Shown: positions 27,797-36,810, counted from the first letter of the stretch. The stretch: DNA of 41,547 nucleotides from Candidatus Tayloriibacteriota bacterium (GCA_016181525.1 JACOZD010000014.1:1-41547); one strand, 5' to 3'. Translations and numbers: made by a program. The notes: generated by a model from the letters alone, not told the origin.

Positions 27797-29200
27797 CTAC
27801 TTGCTGCTTGCTACTTTCACCTTAATGAATCTGGTGGCCCCGATTCGCACCGTGCCGTCGCTCTTCAGGGCGTAAAGCGGGTCGGAAATCTTTTCTTTGC
27901 TCTCCACCATTGAAACGGCGCCCTGCCGAACCAGTCGCCGAAACTCCGACTTTGAGGGCACCAGTGACTCCGCCAAGGCCAGCTCCGAGAGCAGGGTGCC
28001 GGAGGGCACCTTAACTTCCTTGATCCCTTCGGGCACGCCGCCTTTGGCGAAGGTGTTCACGAAGTCCCTCTCGGCCTCCTTGGCGGCGGCCTGGCCGTGG
28101 TAAATCTCGCTAATCTCTCTGGCTAAAAGCATCTTGATGTCCCGAGCCGACTGGCCGCCGCTAGAAAGCGAGGCTTCTATCTTTTCCACTTCGGAGAGCG
28201 GGGTGTAGGCCGCCAGCCGAAAGTAATCGCCGATGGCCGAGTCGGGGATGGACATAATCTTGCCGTAAATCGAGGCGGCCGGCTCGGCGATGCCGATGTA
28301 GTTGCCGAGCGACTTAGACATTTTTTCTTTGCCGTCGGTGCCGACAAGAAGTTCGCAAGCGAGCACCGCCTGCGGCGGGCGGCTGTTGGCCTTCATCACG
28401 TCTCGGCCAAGGAGCATGTTAAAGGTTTGGTCGCTGCCGCCAATCTCGAGGTCACAGCTCCCGAAAATTTCCGAGAGCACATAGGAATCGATGCCCTGGA
28501 GAACGGGGTAAATGAGCTCATGCATGTAAAGCTCCTCGCCTCGCTTGATTCTCCCCTCGAACATGTCGCGTTCGATGAGGCGGGCGTGGGTAATGTGCCG
28601 CACGGTCCAGAGAAAACCGCGCAGGGTCACGGCCACGATGTCTTTTTTGCGGAAGACGTTTCGCTGCATCCGAGTCGACTCGTAGAGAGCGGTCTTGCCG
28701 ATGAGCGAGTTCGGGTCAAGTTCGACCGTTCGGCGCTCGCCGCCGGCGTTTATCTCCACCGCCGCCCGAGTGCCCGGCGGGAACTCGAGGTCAGTCGGCC
28801 CCATGTACCAGTCGGAGTTGCGAATCCAGGCAAAGTGGGCCTCGCTGGTAAGCAGAATTTTCCCGACCTGCTCAATGTAAGTCTGCATGTTCCGCTCAAT
28901 CTCGGCGAACCCCACCTCCGGCCGGACGCGGCTGCGGCCCGAGGGGTCGCCAATGGCGGCGGTGTAGTCGCCGACCACGAAGACCACCTTGGCGCCGAGA
29001 TCCTGGAATTGCCGGAGTTTGCGCAAAATAACCGCGTGGCCGAGGTGGATATCCGGCCGGGTCGGGTCGGCCCCGAGTTTGATGACACACTTCTCGGGAG
29101 CGCTCTCGATTTTGCGGCTGAAGACACCGTCCTGGTCGACGAAGCTCGTCACTCCCCGGGTCAAAACTTCTTGAAGACCGTTCGAGGTTGAGACAGCCAT
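27797..29200 (-). CDS. tyrS: Tyrosyl-tRNA synthetase
   Basis: A 467-residue class I synthetase that charges tRNA-Tyr. It has the HIGH-type motif HLGHAVILRK (about 52), the TyrRS segment EIGGSDQTFNMLLGRD, and KMSKS (about 290-296) in GKEKMSKSLGNYIG. A C-terminal S4 RNA-binding domain closes it (SEFRRLVRQGAVSMV). Somewhat longer than the usual 400-420, with extra residues between the first motif and the tyrosine pocket (about 140-190). It stands alone between terminators and diverges from the PBP gene. Confidence 0.93.
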   Translation of the reverse strand: MAVSTSNGLQEVLTRGVTSFVDQDGVFSRKIESAPEKCVIKLGADPTRPDIHLGHAVILRKLRQFQDLGAKVVFVVGDYTAAIGDPSGRSRVRPEVGFAEIERNMQTYIEQVGKILLTSEAHFAWIRNSDWYMGPTDLEFPPGTRAAVEINAGGERRTVELDPNSLIGKTALYESTRMQRNVFRKKDIVAVTLRGFLWTVRHITHARLIERDMFEGRIKRGEELYMHELIYPVLQGIDSYVLSEIFGSCDLEIGGSDQTFNMLLGRDVMKANSRPPQAVLACELLVGTDGKEKMSKSLGNYIGIAEPAASIYGKIMSIPDSAIGDYFRLAAYTPLSEVEKIEASLSSGGQSARDIKMLLAREISEIYHGQAAAKEAERDFVNTFAKGGVPEGIKEVKVPSGTLLSELALAESLVPSKSEFRRLVRQGAVSMVESKEKISDPLYALKSDGTVRIGATRFIKVKVASSK

Positions 29201-29264
29201 GGCTAATAATTTACCACAGAAAGAGGGGCGCTTCTATTCCGTCATATGATAGTATTGATGGCGC

Positions 29265-31778
29265 ATGAAAAAGAGATTGCGCAGATTCGTCTGGAAAACG
29301 GTCGTTTTTTTTGTGTCCCTGGCGGCCCTCTCGAGCGGAGTTCTTCTCCTTTGGGTAGCGACGCTCAAAATTCCCAACCTCTCGGCCTTCGAGACGCGCC
29401 GGGTCAGCCAGTCGACCAAGCTCTACGACCGCTCCGGCGAGGTTCTCCTCTACGACGTTCATGAGAACGTTAAACGCACCGTCATCCCCATCTCGGAGAC
29501 GTCTGAATACATCCGGCAGGCCACCGTGGCCATCGAGGACGCCGACTTTTACGAGCATAAGGGCATCCGCCTAAGCTCCATTATCCGGGCCATGCTCGTG
29601 AATCTCGAGGAAAAGAGCTTCAGCCAAGGCGGCTCGACCATCACCCAGCAGGTCGTCAAAAATGCCCTGCTGACCGGCGATAAGAGCGTCTCCCGGAAAC
29701 TGAAGGAGTGGATTCTGGCTGTAAAGCTGGAGAAGGTTATGAGCAAGGAGAAAATTCTGGAGCTCTATCTTAACGAGATTCCTTACGGCGGGAGCGTTTA
29801 CGGCATCGAAGAGGCCAGCCAGGCCTTTTTCGGCAAGAAGGCCAAGGATCTCTCGGCGGCCGAGGCGGCCTACATCGCCGCCCTGCCCAAGGCCCCGACC
29901 TACTACTCTCCCTACAACAGCAACAACCGGGCCGCCCTCGAGGAGCGCAAGAACTTGGTCCTGCGGCAGATGAAGGGGTCAGGATACCTCACTGAAGAAG
30001 AGTACAAAAAGGCGGCAAGCGCGAAGGTAGAGTTTAAGCCCCAAGAGAACATCGGCATCAAAGCTCCGCACTTCGTGGTCTACGTTAAAGAGTACTTGGA
30101 AGACAAGTATGGTGAGAAGGCGGTGGACGAAGGAGGACTCAAGGTCATAACCACCCTGGACTATAAGTTTCAGGAAAAGGCCCAGGAGATTGTCGAACGT
30201 TATGCTCTGGAGAACGAGAAGAACTTCCGCGCCTCGAACGCCGGCCTCATAGCCATCGACCCCAAGACCGGCCAGATTCTGGCCATGGTCGGCTCGCGCA
30301 ACTACTTCGACGACAAAATCGACGGCAACTTCAACGTTACCCTGGCCCATCGCCAGCCCGGCTCGGCCTTCAAGCCCTTCGTCTACGCCGAGGCCTTTAA
30401 AAAAGGATACCTGCCCGAGACCGTTCTCTTCGACCTTAAAACCGAGTTCCAGTCAACCTGCACGCCGGAGCACAAGCCCAAATCCCCCCGCGACAACCCC
30501 GACGAGTGCTACAGTCCTTCTAACTACGACGACAAGTTCCGCGGGCCGATTACTCTCCGCACCGCCCTGGCCTCGTCCATCAACGTCCCCTCGGTCAAGC
30601 TCCTTTATCTGGCGGGACTCTCCGACTCCATCCGCCAAGCCCGCTCCATGGGGGTGGAGAGCTTGGAGGAGGGTGACCGTTACGGCTTGACGCTGGTTCT
30701 CGGCGGCGGCGAGGTGACGCTCCTTGAGCTGACGAGCGCCTACGGCGTCTTTTCCAATAACGGAATTCGAGAACCGGCCGCGGCCATCCTCTCCATCGAG
30801 GACCGCCGGGGGCAGGTTCTCGAGGAGTATCGGAGTCGGAGCGTCGAGGTTCTCCCCAAAAACGCGGCCTTGCTCATAAACGACATTCTCTCCGACAACG
30901 AGGCTCGCTCCCCCACCTACGGCTTGAACTCTCCGCTCTACTTCCGCGGCCGGGACGTGGCCGCCAAGACCGGCACCACCAACGACTATCGCGACACCTG
31001 GATTGTGGGCTACACCCCGAACATCGTCATCGGCGCCTGGGCCGGCAACAATGACAACTCCTCGATGGAGAGGCGGATTGCCGGTCTCATCGTCGCGCCT
31101 ATGTGGAACGCGGTTATGAACGAGGCCATCGGGCGCCGGCCCTTCGAGACATTCGAGAAACCGGAGCCGCCGGACTTAAAGAACGTTAAGCCCGCCCTGA
31201 AGGGCATGTGGCAGGGGAGCGAGGTTTACGTCATTGACAAAATCTCGGGCAAACTGGCAACGGAGGAGACTCCCGAAGAGGCCCGCGAGGAGCGTTCGGT
31301 TAAAAATGTCCACACCATTCTCCGCTGGGTAGACAGAGACAATCCTTCGGGCTCGCCGCCCGGAAACCCAGCCTCCGACCCGCAGTACGAAAACTGGGAA
31401 TATGCCGTGAGAGAGTGGATTAAAGCCAGCGGTTTTGCCGAGGAAGATAAGAATATTATCCCGACCGGATACGACGACGTCCACAAGCCGGAGTTCAGAC
31501 CTGTTTTAAAAATTGAAAGTCTCGACCCCAACAAAGAATATGGCCAGAACGAGAAAATTACGGTCAAAGTGGTAAATACTTCTCGCTATCCGCTTGTCCG
31601 GGCGGAGTTTTACCTGAACGGAGCCCTGGTGGGCTCGGCCGACCGCGAGCCGCTCGTTTTCTCCTTCATCCCGGCGGACCTCGGTCTCGCGGGCGGCGGC
31701 CACGAACTTAAGGTTGTAATCAAGGACTCCGCGCTCTTTAAAGCCGAGATTGTCAGCCAGTTCAGGGTCAGGCAGTAA
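29265..31778 (+). CDS. Class A penicillin-binding protein (PBP1a type)
   Basis: An 837-residue bifunctional peptidoglycan synthase. A basic start and one membrane helix (about 11-32) anchor it. The glycosyltransferase domain has the catalytic EDADFYEHKGI (about 91) and GGSTITQQVVKN. The transpeptidase domain has SxxK in GSAFKPF (about 365-371), SxN as SSIN (about 436) and KTGTT (about 567). It ends in an extra beta-rich domain (about 745-837; IESLDPNKEYGQNEKITVK) of the kind found on surface proteins. The protein polymerises glycan strands and cross-links stem peptides outside the membrane. It diverges from tyrS. Confidence 0.95.
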   Translation: MKKRLRRFVWKTVVFFVSLAALSSGVLLLWVATLKIPNLSAFETRRVSQSTKLYDRSGEVLLYDVHENVKRTVIPISETSEYIRQATVAIEDADFYEHKGIRLSSIIRAMLVNLEEKSFSQGGSTITQQVVKNALLTGDKSVSRKLKEWILAVKLEKVMSKEKILELYLNEIPYGGSVYGIEEASQAFFGKKAKDLSAAEAAYIAALPKAPTYYSPYNSNNRAALEERKNLVLRQMKGSGYLTEEEYKKAASAKVEFKPQENIGIKAPHFVVYVKEYLEDKYGEKAVDEGGLKVITTLDYKFQEKAQEIVERYALENEKNFRASNAGLIAIDPKTGQILAMVGSRNYFDDKIDGNFNVTLAHRQPGSAFKPFVYAEAFKKGYLPETVLFDLKTEFQSTCTPEHKPKSPRDNPDECYSPSNYDDKFRGPITLRTALASSINVPSVKLLYLAGLSDSIRQARSMGVESLEEGDRYGLTLVLGGGEVTLLELTSAYGVFSNNGIREPAAAILSIEDRRGQVLEEYRSRSVEVLPKNAALLINDILSDNEARSPTYGLNSPLYFRGRDVAAKTGTTNDYRDTWIVGYTPNIVIGAWAGNNDNSSMERRIAGLIVAPMWNAVMNEAIGRRPFETFEKPEPPDLKNVKPALKGMWQGSEVYVIDKISGKLATEETPEEAREERSVKNVHTILRWVDRDNPSGSPPGNPASDPQYENWEYAVREWIKASGFAEEDKNIIPTGYDDVHKPEFRPVLKIESLDPNKEYGQNEKITVKVVNTSRYPLVRAEFYLNGALVGSADREPLVFSFIPADLGLAGGGHELKVVIKDSALFKAEIVSQFRVRQ

Positions 31779-31827
31779 AACCCGTCAGGAAGGTTATAAA
31801 TGTTCAACACCGAGTGTTGCACACCCA

Positions 31828-32082
31828 CTAGCGGATGTCGAGGAAGGATTTGTCGGTGAGGGATTTTATCTTCTCCAGAATCTCCTGTTTTTTGAGAAAA
31901 ACGGCGGATTTGAGGGCTGGCGAGCCGGAGAGTCGGATGATACCATCCTTTATCCGCACCACCTCATCTTTAATCTCAACAGGCAGAACTTCCCTCAAAA
32001 CCTCAAGCACCGCGGCCTTCTCGCGCTCTTTGTCAAGACCAAGTTTTTTAAACTTGGCGAAGAATGAGGAGATGTTGAACAT
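31828..32082 (-). CDS. DciA-like (DUF721) short protein next to dnaN
   Basis: An 84-residue protein starting MFNISSFFAKFKKLGLDKE, with a compact beta-alpha core (VVRIKDGIIRLSGSPALKSA, then VFLKKQEILEKIKSL). The pattern of a short strand, IxLSxxSPALK and a following helix fits the DUF721/DciA family, whose members help load the replicative helicase. The location directly before dnaN near the origin supports that. An upstream in-frame start at 32142 would read through tandem repeats and is rejected. The similarity is weak, so treat the name as provisional. Confidence 0.5.
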   Translation of the reverse strand: MFNISSFFAKFKKLGLDKEREKAAVLEVLREVLPVEIKDEVVRIKDGIIRLSGSPALKSAVFLKKQEILEKIKSLTDKSFLDIR

Positions 32083-32090
32083 AAGATAAA

Positions 32091-32144
32091 TTATGCTATG
32101 AGGTGACACCTCATAGCATAACACCTCATAGCATAACCTCATAG
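32091..32144. repeat. 15-bp inverted and tandem repeats between dnaN and the DciA-like gene
   Basis: TTATGCTATGAGGTG at 32091-32105 faces its exact complement at 32107-32121. The complement is repeated at 32122-32136 and again in part (CCTCATAG) at 32137-32144, so there are three or four copies of one word. They fill the gap just 3 bases from the dnaN stop. Confidence 0.85.
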
Positions 32145-32146
32145 AT

Positions 32147-33244
32147 TTATTTGTTCATTGGCATAACCAGATAGGTGAAGCTCTTGTCCCCCACTCCCTG
32201 CATAACCATCGGTTTTGAGAGGCCGCTCAAGAAAAGCGAGACCGAGTCGGCGTTCAGGGACTGAAAGCAATCCAAGATGTAGCGATGATTGAAGTTTATC
32301 TCCAGGTCCTGACCCTTAAGCGTGGCGTCCACTCTCATACTGTTCTCACCCACGTCGGCGTTTCTGGTGTTGACCCGAAAGAGCTTCTCCGAGGGCTTTA
32401 TCTCCATCTGGAGCTGGTTGAAACTGTCGGAGAAAACAGTGGCTGTCTTTAAGGCCCCCAAAAGGTCTTCTTTGAGAGCTAGGGCCTCGGTCTTGAACTC
32501 TTTGGGAATAATTTGCTTATAGTCGGGAAAGACGCCGTCAATAAGCCGGGAGATGAGGTAAACGCCGTCAAAGACAAAAGCGGCTTGGTTTTTGTCGAAG
32601 AAAACGTCAATCTCGCCGTCAAAGTCCTCGAGAACCCGTTTTATCTCGGGGATGTTTTTTTGGGGAATGAGGATGGAGAAATTTTCTTTAGGTTTTTTCA
32701 GGCGCACCCTCTTCTCGGCCAGGCGAAAGGAGTCGGTGGCTGTAAAAACCGCATCACCTTCTTCGGCGTAAATGTAGACGCTTGAGAGTTCTGGTTTGAC
32801 ATGAGAGGTGCCGGAACTGTACCAAACGGCCCGGAGACCGCTAACAAGGTCCTTGGCGTTGATTTTAAAGCTTTTTTCGGCGTCGGTCTTAGGCAAGGTG
32901 GGGAAGTCACTCGGGTCCACGGCCTTAATCAAAGTTTTGTTATGGGGGGTCTCCACCGATAGGTTGCGGTCAATCACCTCCAGGGTAATGTTTTTGTCGG
33001 CTACTCCGGAGATGAGGTTATAGAGCACAACCCCCGGCACCGCCACCACTCCCTCGGATGAGACCCTGACCGGCGCCGAGACCTCGATTCCGAGGTCAAG
33101 ATTAGTGGCTCTGATCTTGAGAGTATTTCCAACCGCCTCGAGTAGAAGACAGTTCAGTATCGGCAGGACGGGGTTGCGGCGGGTGATTTTTTGAGCCTGC
33201 GAGACGATATTTAAAAGTTTTTCCCTGGGAGTTTCTATCTTCAT
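32147..33244 (-). CDS. dnaN: DNA polymerase III beta subunit (sliding clamp)
   Basis: A 365-residue clamp with three repeated domains. Typical segments include MKIETPREKLLNIVSQAQKI at the N-terminus and, at the C-terminus, ILDCFQSLNADSVSLFLSG and YLVMPMNK, where the pattern YLVMPM matches the family end. The ring tethers polymerase to DNA. Two in-frame ATGs stand two codons apart (33250 and 33244); I chose the inner one because it begins at the conserved first strand. dnaA lies upstream on the same strand, separated by a 160-base AT-rich gap. Confidence 0.95.
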   Translation of the reverse strand: MKIETPREKLLNIVSQAQKITRRNPVLPILNCLLLEAVGNTLKIRATNLDLGIEVSAPVRVSSEGVVAVPGVVLYNLISGVADKNITLEVIDRNLSVETPHNKTLIKAVDPSDFPTLPKTDAEKSFKINAKDLVSGLRAVWYSSGTSHVKPELSSVYIYAEEGDAVFTATDSFRLAEKRVRLKKPKENFSILIPQKNIPEIKRVLEDFDGEIDVFFDKNQAAFVFDGVYLISRLIDGVFPDYKQIIPKEFKTEALALKEDLLGALKTATVFSDSFNQLQMEIKPSEKLFRVNTRNADVGENSMRVDATLKGQDLEINFNHRYILDCFQSLNADSVSLFLSGLSKPMVMQGVGDKSFTYLVMPMNK

Positions 33245-33250
33245 AAACAT

Positions 33251-33412
33251 ATCTTATCTATTTATTATCTTAAAAACCTATTGATGTTTATTAGCGTTGT
33301 GAATATGTGGATTCAGGTTTTTATTGCCTGATATACTGGCTTTTTCAGGATTTCTCTCCACACCGAGTGTTTATAATCTAGTTCATAAAGTCTGTAAAGT
33401 CTATAAAGAATT
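33251..33412. other. dnaA-dnaN gap, possible part of the origin
   Basis: AT-rich, no gene. Contains TGTGGATTC (33306-33314, 7 of 9 to the DnaA box in reverse) and several TTATCT/TTATTATC words, but no perfect DnaA box. The origin of many bacteria flanks dnaA, so this and the 34751-34827 gap are the candidates. Confidence 0.35.
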
Positions 33413-34750
33413 TTAAACAATCATGTTCCTAATCTGGTTGAGCTCCTCGGTTAGGATAGAGTCGGTCTTAAGGTCTTCTTTTATCTTTTCGCAGGAATGG
33501 ATAACGGTGGTGTGGTCTCGGCCGCCGAGTTTTGCTCCGATGGACGGGTAGGAGACGTTAAAGTCTTCCCGGAGAATGTACATAATCATCTGGCGGGGTT
33601 TAACCACCTCCTTGCGGCGGGTTTTTTCGTAGATACTGGCCTCGTCGATGTTGTAAAAGCCGGAGATAATCTTAATAACATCCTTAACCGAGACGGTTTT
33701 CTTGGGCCTGCTTATCTTAATGAGGTTTTTTATCTCCATAATGGAGAGCTCGCGGTTTTTAAGCTGGGTCTGGCAGATGATAGAGTTCAGTATTCCCTCA
33801 AGCTCGCGGATGTTGGAGTCAATGTTCTCGGCTAAAAATTTAATGACCTCCGAGGAGAGGGTGGAGTTGTGGAGTTTGATTTTGACCTGAATAATGGCCA
33901 AGCGCGACTCATAATCCGGCGGCGGAATGTCCACAATCATCCCGGCCACGAAGCGGGACTTCAGCCGCTCTTCAAGGCTAGGGATGAAGTTTGGATGTTT
34001 GTCGGAAGAGAAAACCAGCTGTTTGTTGTTGTCGTAGAGGGTGTTGAAGAGGTGGAAGAGCTCCTCCTGACTCCGTTCCTTGCTTGAGAAAAACTGGACG
34101 TCGTCCATAATAAGAACGTCGTACTTGCGGTACTTTTCCTTGAAGTTATTGACCTTGCCGGACTGGAGGGAGTTAAAAAAGTCCACCGCGAATTTCTCCG
34201 AGGTGATGTAGTAAATTTTGCGTTCTCGGCTGCCGGCCTTAAGCTGATTGCCCACGGCCTGGATGAGGTGAGTTTTGCCGTGGCCGGTGCCGCCGTAGAC
34301 GAAAAGGGGGTTGTAGGACAGGGGTTTTTTGATGATGGCCTGGGCGGCGGCGTAGGCCAGCTCGTTGAAGGGTCCGACGATAAAGGACTCGAAGGTGTAG
34401 CGGGGGTTCAGATTATCCTCCTTGTTGATGTAGACGTCCGGGAGAGGGAGCTCTCGAATCGGCTCCGGCTCGGCCATCCGGCTGTCGGCCTCGCGCTTTT
34501 TGCTGTCCTTGGCCACCACATACTCAAGGGCGCGGACGTCACCCGAGTAGTTGCGCAGGCTTTTAAGGATAAACTTGTGGAACTTGTTAAGAAGCCAGTC
34601 TTTGACGAAGATATTCGGGACACTTAAGAAAACCATCCCCTCCTCTTGCTTCAAGATATAGGTATCCTTAAACCACATGCCGAAGTTGGCCTTGGAGACG
34701 TTTAGCTCCACCTCCACCAGAACACTATCCCAGAGCTTCTTGTTGTCCAT
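33413..34750 (-). CDS. dnaA: Chromosomal replication initiator DnaA
   Basis: A 445-residue AAA+ initiator. Domain I (about 1-80, MDNKKLWDSVLVEVELNVSK) and a short linker precede the ATPase core (YTFESFIVGPFNELAYAAAQ; Walker A GGTGHGKTHL about 151-160; Walker B VLIMDDVQFF). The C-terminal DNA-binding domain has the signature GGRDHTTVIHSCEKI. It melts the origin and recruits the helicase. It diverges from rpmH with 77 bases between, the arrangement found at many bacterial origins. Confidence 0.97.
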   Translation of the reverse strand: MDNKKLWDSVLVEVELNVSKANFGMWFKDTYILKQEEGMVFLSVPNIFVKDWLLNKFHKFILKSLRNYSGDVRALEYVVAKDSKKREADSRMAEPEPIRELPLPDVYINKEDNLNPRYTFESFIVGPFNELAYAAAQAIIKKPLSYNPLFVYGGTGHGKTHLIQAVGNQLKAGSRERKIYYITSEKFAVDFFNSLQSGKVNNFKEKYRKYDVLIMDDVQFFSSKERSQEELFHLFNTLYDNNKQLVFSSDKHPNFIPSLEERLKSRFVAGMIVDIPPPDYESRLAIIQVKIKLHNSTLSSEVIKFLAENIDSNIRELEGILNSIICQTQLKNRELSIMEIKNLIKISRPKKTVSVKDVIKIISGFYNIDEASIYEKTRRKEVVKPRQMIMYILREDFNVSYPSIGAKLGGRDHTTVIHSCEKIKEDLKTDSILTEELNQIRNMIV

Positions 34751-34827
34751 CTTGCTTAGGATTATATACCCGCCGAGGCGGAGAAAAACTTGTGAGGAAA
34801 GGTCTGATGTGTTAATAATGTGTGGAC

Positions 34828-34962
34828 ATGTCGTTCACCTACAAACCAAAGAGAAAGAAAAGAGCCAGAACGCACGGCTGGAGAAAGCGAATGCGCAGTG
34901 CCGGCGGCCGGCGGGCTATCCGCAACCGCCGCCGGATTGGGAGAAAGAGATTGACGGTGTGA
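34828..34962 (+). CDS. rpmH: 50S ribosomal protein L34
   Basis: A 44-residue, very basic protein: MSFTYKPKRKKRARTHGWRK, then RMRSAGGRRAIRNRRRIGRK. This matches L34, which starts MKRTYQPS-KRKRKRTHGF in most bacteria. It begins 77 bases from the divergent dnaA start and heads the rpmH-rnpA-yidC-jag cluster. TGTGGACAT, a degenerate DnaA-box-like word, overlaps its start. Confidence 0.95.
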   Translation: MSFTYKPKRKKRARTHGWRKRMRSAGGRRAIRNRRRIGRKRLTV

Positions 34963-34965
34963 TTT

Positions 34966-35064
34966 AGTGAGAATTCAAATTTTTTGCCTTGCAGAGCGCG
35001 GCGGCGCGAGCAGAACAATTTACCAACAGGCGAATATGCGCAGCTAAAAATTTGAATTCTCACT
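34966..35064. repeat. Large inverted repeat between rpmH and rnpA
   Basis: Perfect 19-bp arms AGTGAGAATTCAAATTTTT (34966-34984) and complement (35046-35064) enclose 61 bases with a GC-rich core (GCGCGGCGGCGCG). It starts 3 bases after the rpmH stop. Followed by TTATCAACA (35075-35083, 8 of 9 to the DnaA box). It could be a MITE-like insertion, an origin-linked cruciform or a processing site. Confidence 0.85.
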
Positions 35065-35104
35065 TCATCCGGTTTTATCAACACATTTTCCTCTACTTAT
35101 CCTC

Positions 35105-35449
35105 ATGCTCCCTAGAGAAAAACGCCTCCGGACGGCCGAGGTTCGGGAGGTTTTGAAAAATGGTAAGAGCGCCCGCTCGGGACGATTCCAGATGAGATAT
35201 CTCTTGCCGTCCGGGGCGGGGCTGCCGCGTTTTGCGGCGGCCGCCCCGAAAAAAACCTTTGGCACAGCCGTCCGCCGCAACAGGATGAGAAGGACGATAT
35301 ACGCCGCTTTAGCCGAACTCCGTCCCTCCCTCCCCTCTCGGCCCTTGAAGGCCGTTGTCTTTGCCTTGGGCGGAGCGGACGGACTTAGTTCGGCAGAGGT
35401 TATCTCTGAACTCCGCGAGCTCTTCCGGAACTCTTTCGGTTCCTTGTAG
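35105..35449 (+). CDS. rnpA: Ribonuclease P protein component
   Basis: A 114-residue basic protein with the RNR signature FGTAVRRNRMRRTIYAAL (about 50-67) and the start MLPREKRLRTAEVREVLKNG typical of RnpA. It binds P RNA and helps mature tRNA 5' ends. Its place after rpmH is the classical one, though an inverted repeat intervenes here. The P RNA gene is not in the window. Confidence 0.93.
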   Translation: MLPREKRLRTAEVREVLKNGKSARSGRFQMRYLLPSGAGLPRFAAAAPKKTFGTAVRRNRMRRTIYAALAELRPSLPSRPLKAVVFALGGADGLSSAEVISELRELFRNSFGSL

Positions 35450-35479
35450 TTTGGCGGCCCCTCTAATACAATAACGGGG

Positions 35480-36235
35480 ATGATTTCGGCCGCCTTTAGC
35501 GCTATTTTTTACCGCCCGCTTTACAACGGGCTGGTTTTTTTGCTTTCCGTTTTCCCTTTTCTGGATGCCGGCTTGGCCATCATTATTTTTACCATTATTA
35601 TCAAGTTTGCTCTCTTCCCGCTCTCCAAAAAATCCATCAAAACTCAGCTTGTCATGAAGAGCGTTCAGCCGGAGGTCGATAAAATCAAGGAAAAACACAA
35701 AAACGATAGAGAGCGGCAGGCCAGGGAGCTTCTTAACTTCTACCGAGGGAACGACATTAATCCTTTCTCCGGCTTCTTTCTCATCCTGATTCAGTTTCCC
35801 ATCCTCCTCGCCCTTTACTGGGTTTTTTACAAAGGCGGTCTTGACCCCATTAACACCGGATTGCTTTACTCTTTTGTGATGCCGCCGGTGGACTTTGACC
35901 ACTCCTTCCTTAGTATCTGGAACATCTCGGAGAGGAGCGTCCCCTTGGCCCTGACGGCGGCCGCCGTCCAGTATCTCCAGATTAAGTTCTCCATGCCAAT
36001 AGGGAGCACTCCTGCCGGCGAGAAGTCGTTTGGGGCCGACCTGGCTAAGATGATGCAGCTTCAGATGAAGTATGTCTTTCCGGTAATTATTTACTTTATC
36101 GCCCACACCTCCGGCGGCCTGGCTCTCTATCTCATCACCAGCTCTCTCTTTGCCGTCGGGCAGGAGCTTTACATGCGAAAGAATCTGAAGAGCGGCAAGA
36201 CAAGCAATCCTTTGGTTGTAAATCAGGTTAAGTAA
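35480..36235 (+). CDS. yidC: Membrane protein insertase YidC/Oxa1
   Basis: A 251-residue insertase consisting of the Oxa1 core only, without the periplasmic domain of Gram-negative YidC. About five membrane helices are visible (residues 16-40, 103-122, 150-170 in part, 192-210, 214-232). The coiled-coil hairpin (KKSIKTQLVMKSVQPEVDKI) and FYRGNDINPFSGFFLILIQFP follow the family. It inserts proteins such as F0 c and pilin-like ones, with or without Sec. jag follows after 4 bases. Confidence 0.94.
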   Translation: MISAAFSAIFYRPLYNGLVFLLSVFPFLDAGLAIIIFTIIIKFALFPLSKKSIKTQLVMKSVQPEVDKIKEKHKNDRERQARELLNFYRGNDINPFSGFFLILIQFPILLALYWVFYKGGLDPINTGLLYSFVMPPVDFDHSFLSIWNISERSVPLALTAAAVQYLQIKFSMPIGSTPAGEKSFGADLAKMMQLQMKYVFPVIIYFIAHTSGGLALYLITSSLFAVGQELYMRKNLKSGKTSNPLVVNQVK

Positions 36236-36239
36236 CGAT

Positions 36240-36719
36240 ATGTCAGCCGAAAAAATCATCAAAATCACGCGCCAAGTCTTGGAGAAGATGGCCATTTCAT
36301 TCGAGAGTGTGGAGGAGGCGGAGAGCGGCTTGCCTAACTGCCTCAAAATCGTTATTAAAACCCGCGAGTCGGGCAGGCTTATCGGCAAAGGCGGCGAGCA
36401 TTGGAGCGCCCTGAACTTTATCGTCAAAAAAATGGTGGAGAGGAGTGTGGATGAGGGCGTTCTTAGCGAGAGGCGTTTTTTTGTGGACATTAACGACTAC
36501 TACGAGGCGGCTCTCCGGGAGCTTAAGACTAAAGCGGTCATTATGGCCGAGCGGGCTAAGTCCTTTAAAACGGCCGTGGAGCTCGAACCCATGCCGCCCT
36601 TCGAGCGGATGGTCGTCCATACGGCCCTCGAGGGAGCAGGCGACGTTATCACGGAGTCAAAAGGAGCGGGTAAGAATCGCAGAGTGGTTATAAAGTACGT
36701 CGAAAAAGATAGGGTTTAG
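36240..36719 (+). CDS. jag: Jag-family KH/R3H RNA-binding protein
   Basis: A 159-residue protein with a KH domain (IVIKTRESGRLIGKGGEHWS, GxxG loop at about 53-56) and a C-terminal R3H domain (ELEPMPPFERMVVHTALEG). The Jag N-terminal domain is missing, as is common in small forms. Paired with yidC, 4 bases upstream, it is thought to help mRNA or protein targeting at the membrane. Last gene of the rpmH cluster. Confidence 0.9.
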   Translation: MSAEKIIKITRQVLEKMAISFESVEEAESGLPNCLKIVIKTRESGRLIGKGGEHWSALNFIVKKMVERSVDEGVLSERRFFVDINDYYEAALRELKTKAVIMAERAKSFKTAVELEPMPPFERMVVHTALEGAGDVITESKGAGKNRRVVIKYVEKDRV

Positions 36720-36810
36720 GGTTAAAAGTTTGGGGTAAAACTTGGGAATTAGAGAGGGAAATAATCTAATCGTCAATTTTTTAGCTTTCCACAGGGGGCT
36801 AAAGAAGAGG

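Noticed and set aside
32083-32142. Upstream start for the DciA-like protein
   Set aside because: The added 20 residues are encoded by the tandem TTATGCTATGAGGTG repeat, and the conserved-looking part begins at the ATG at 32082.
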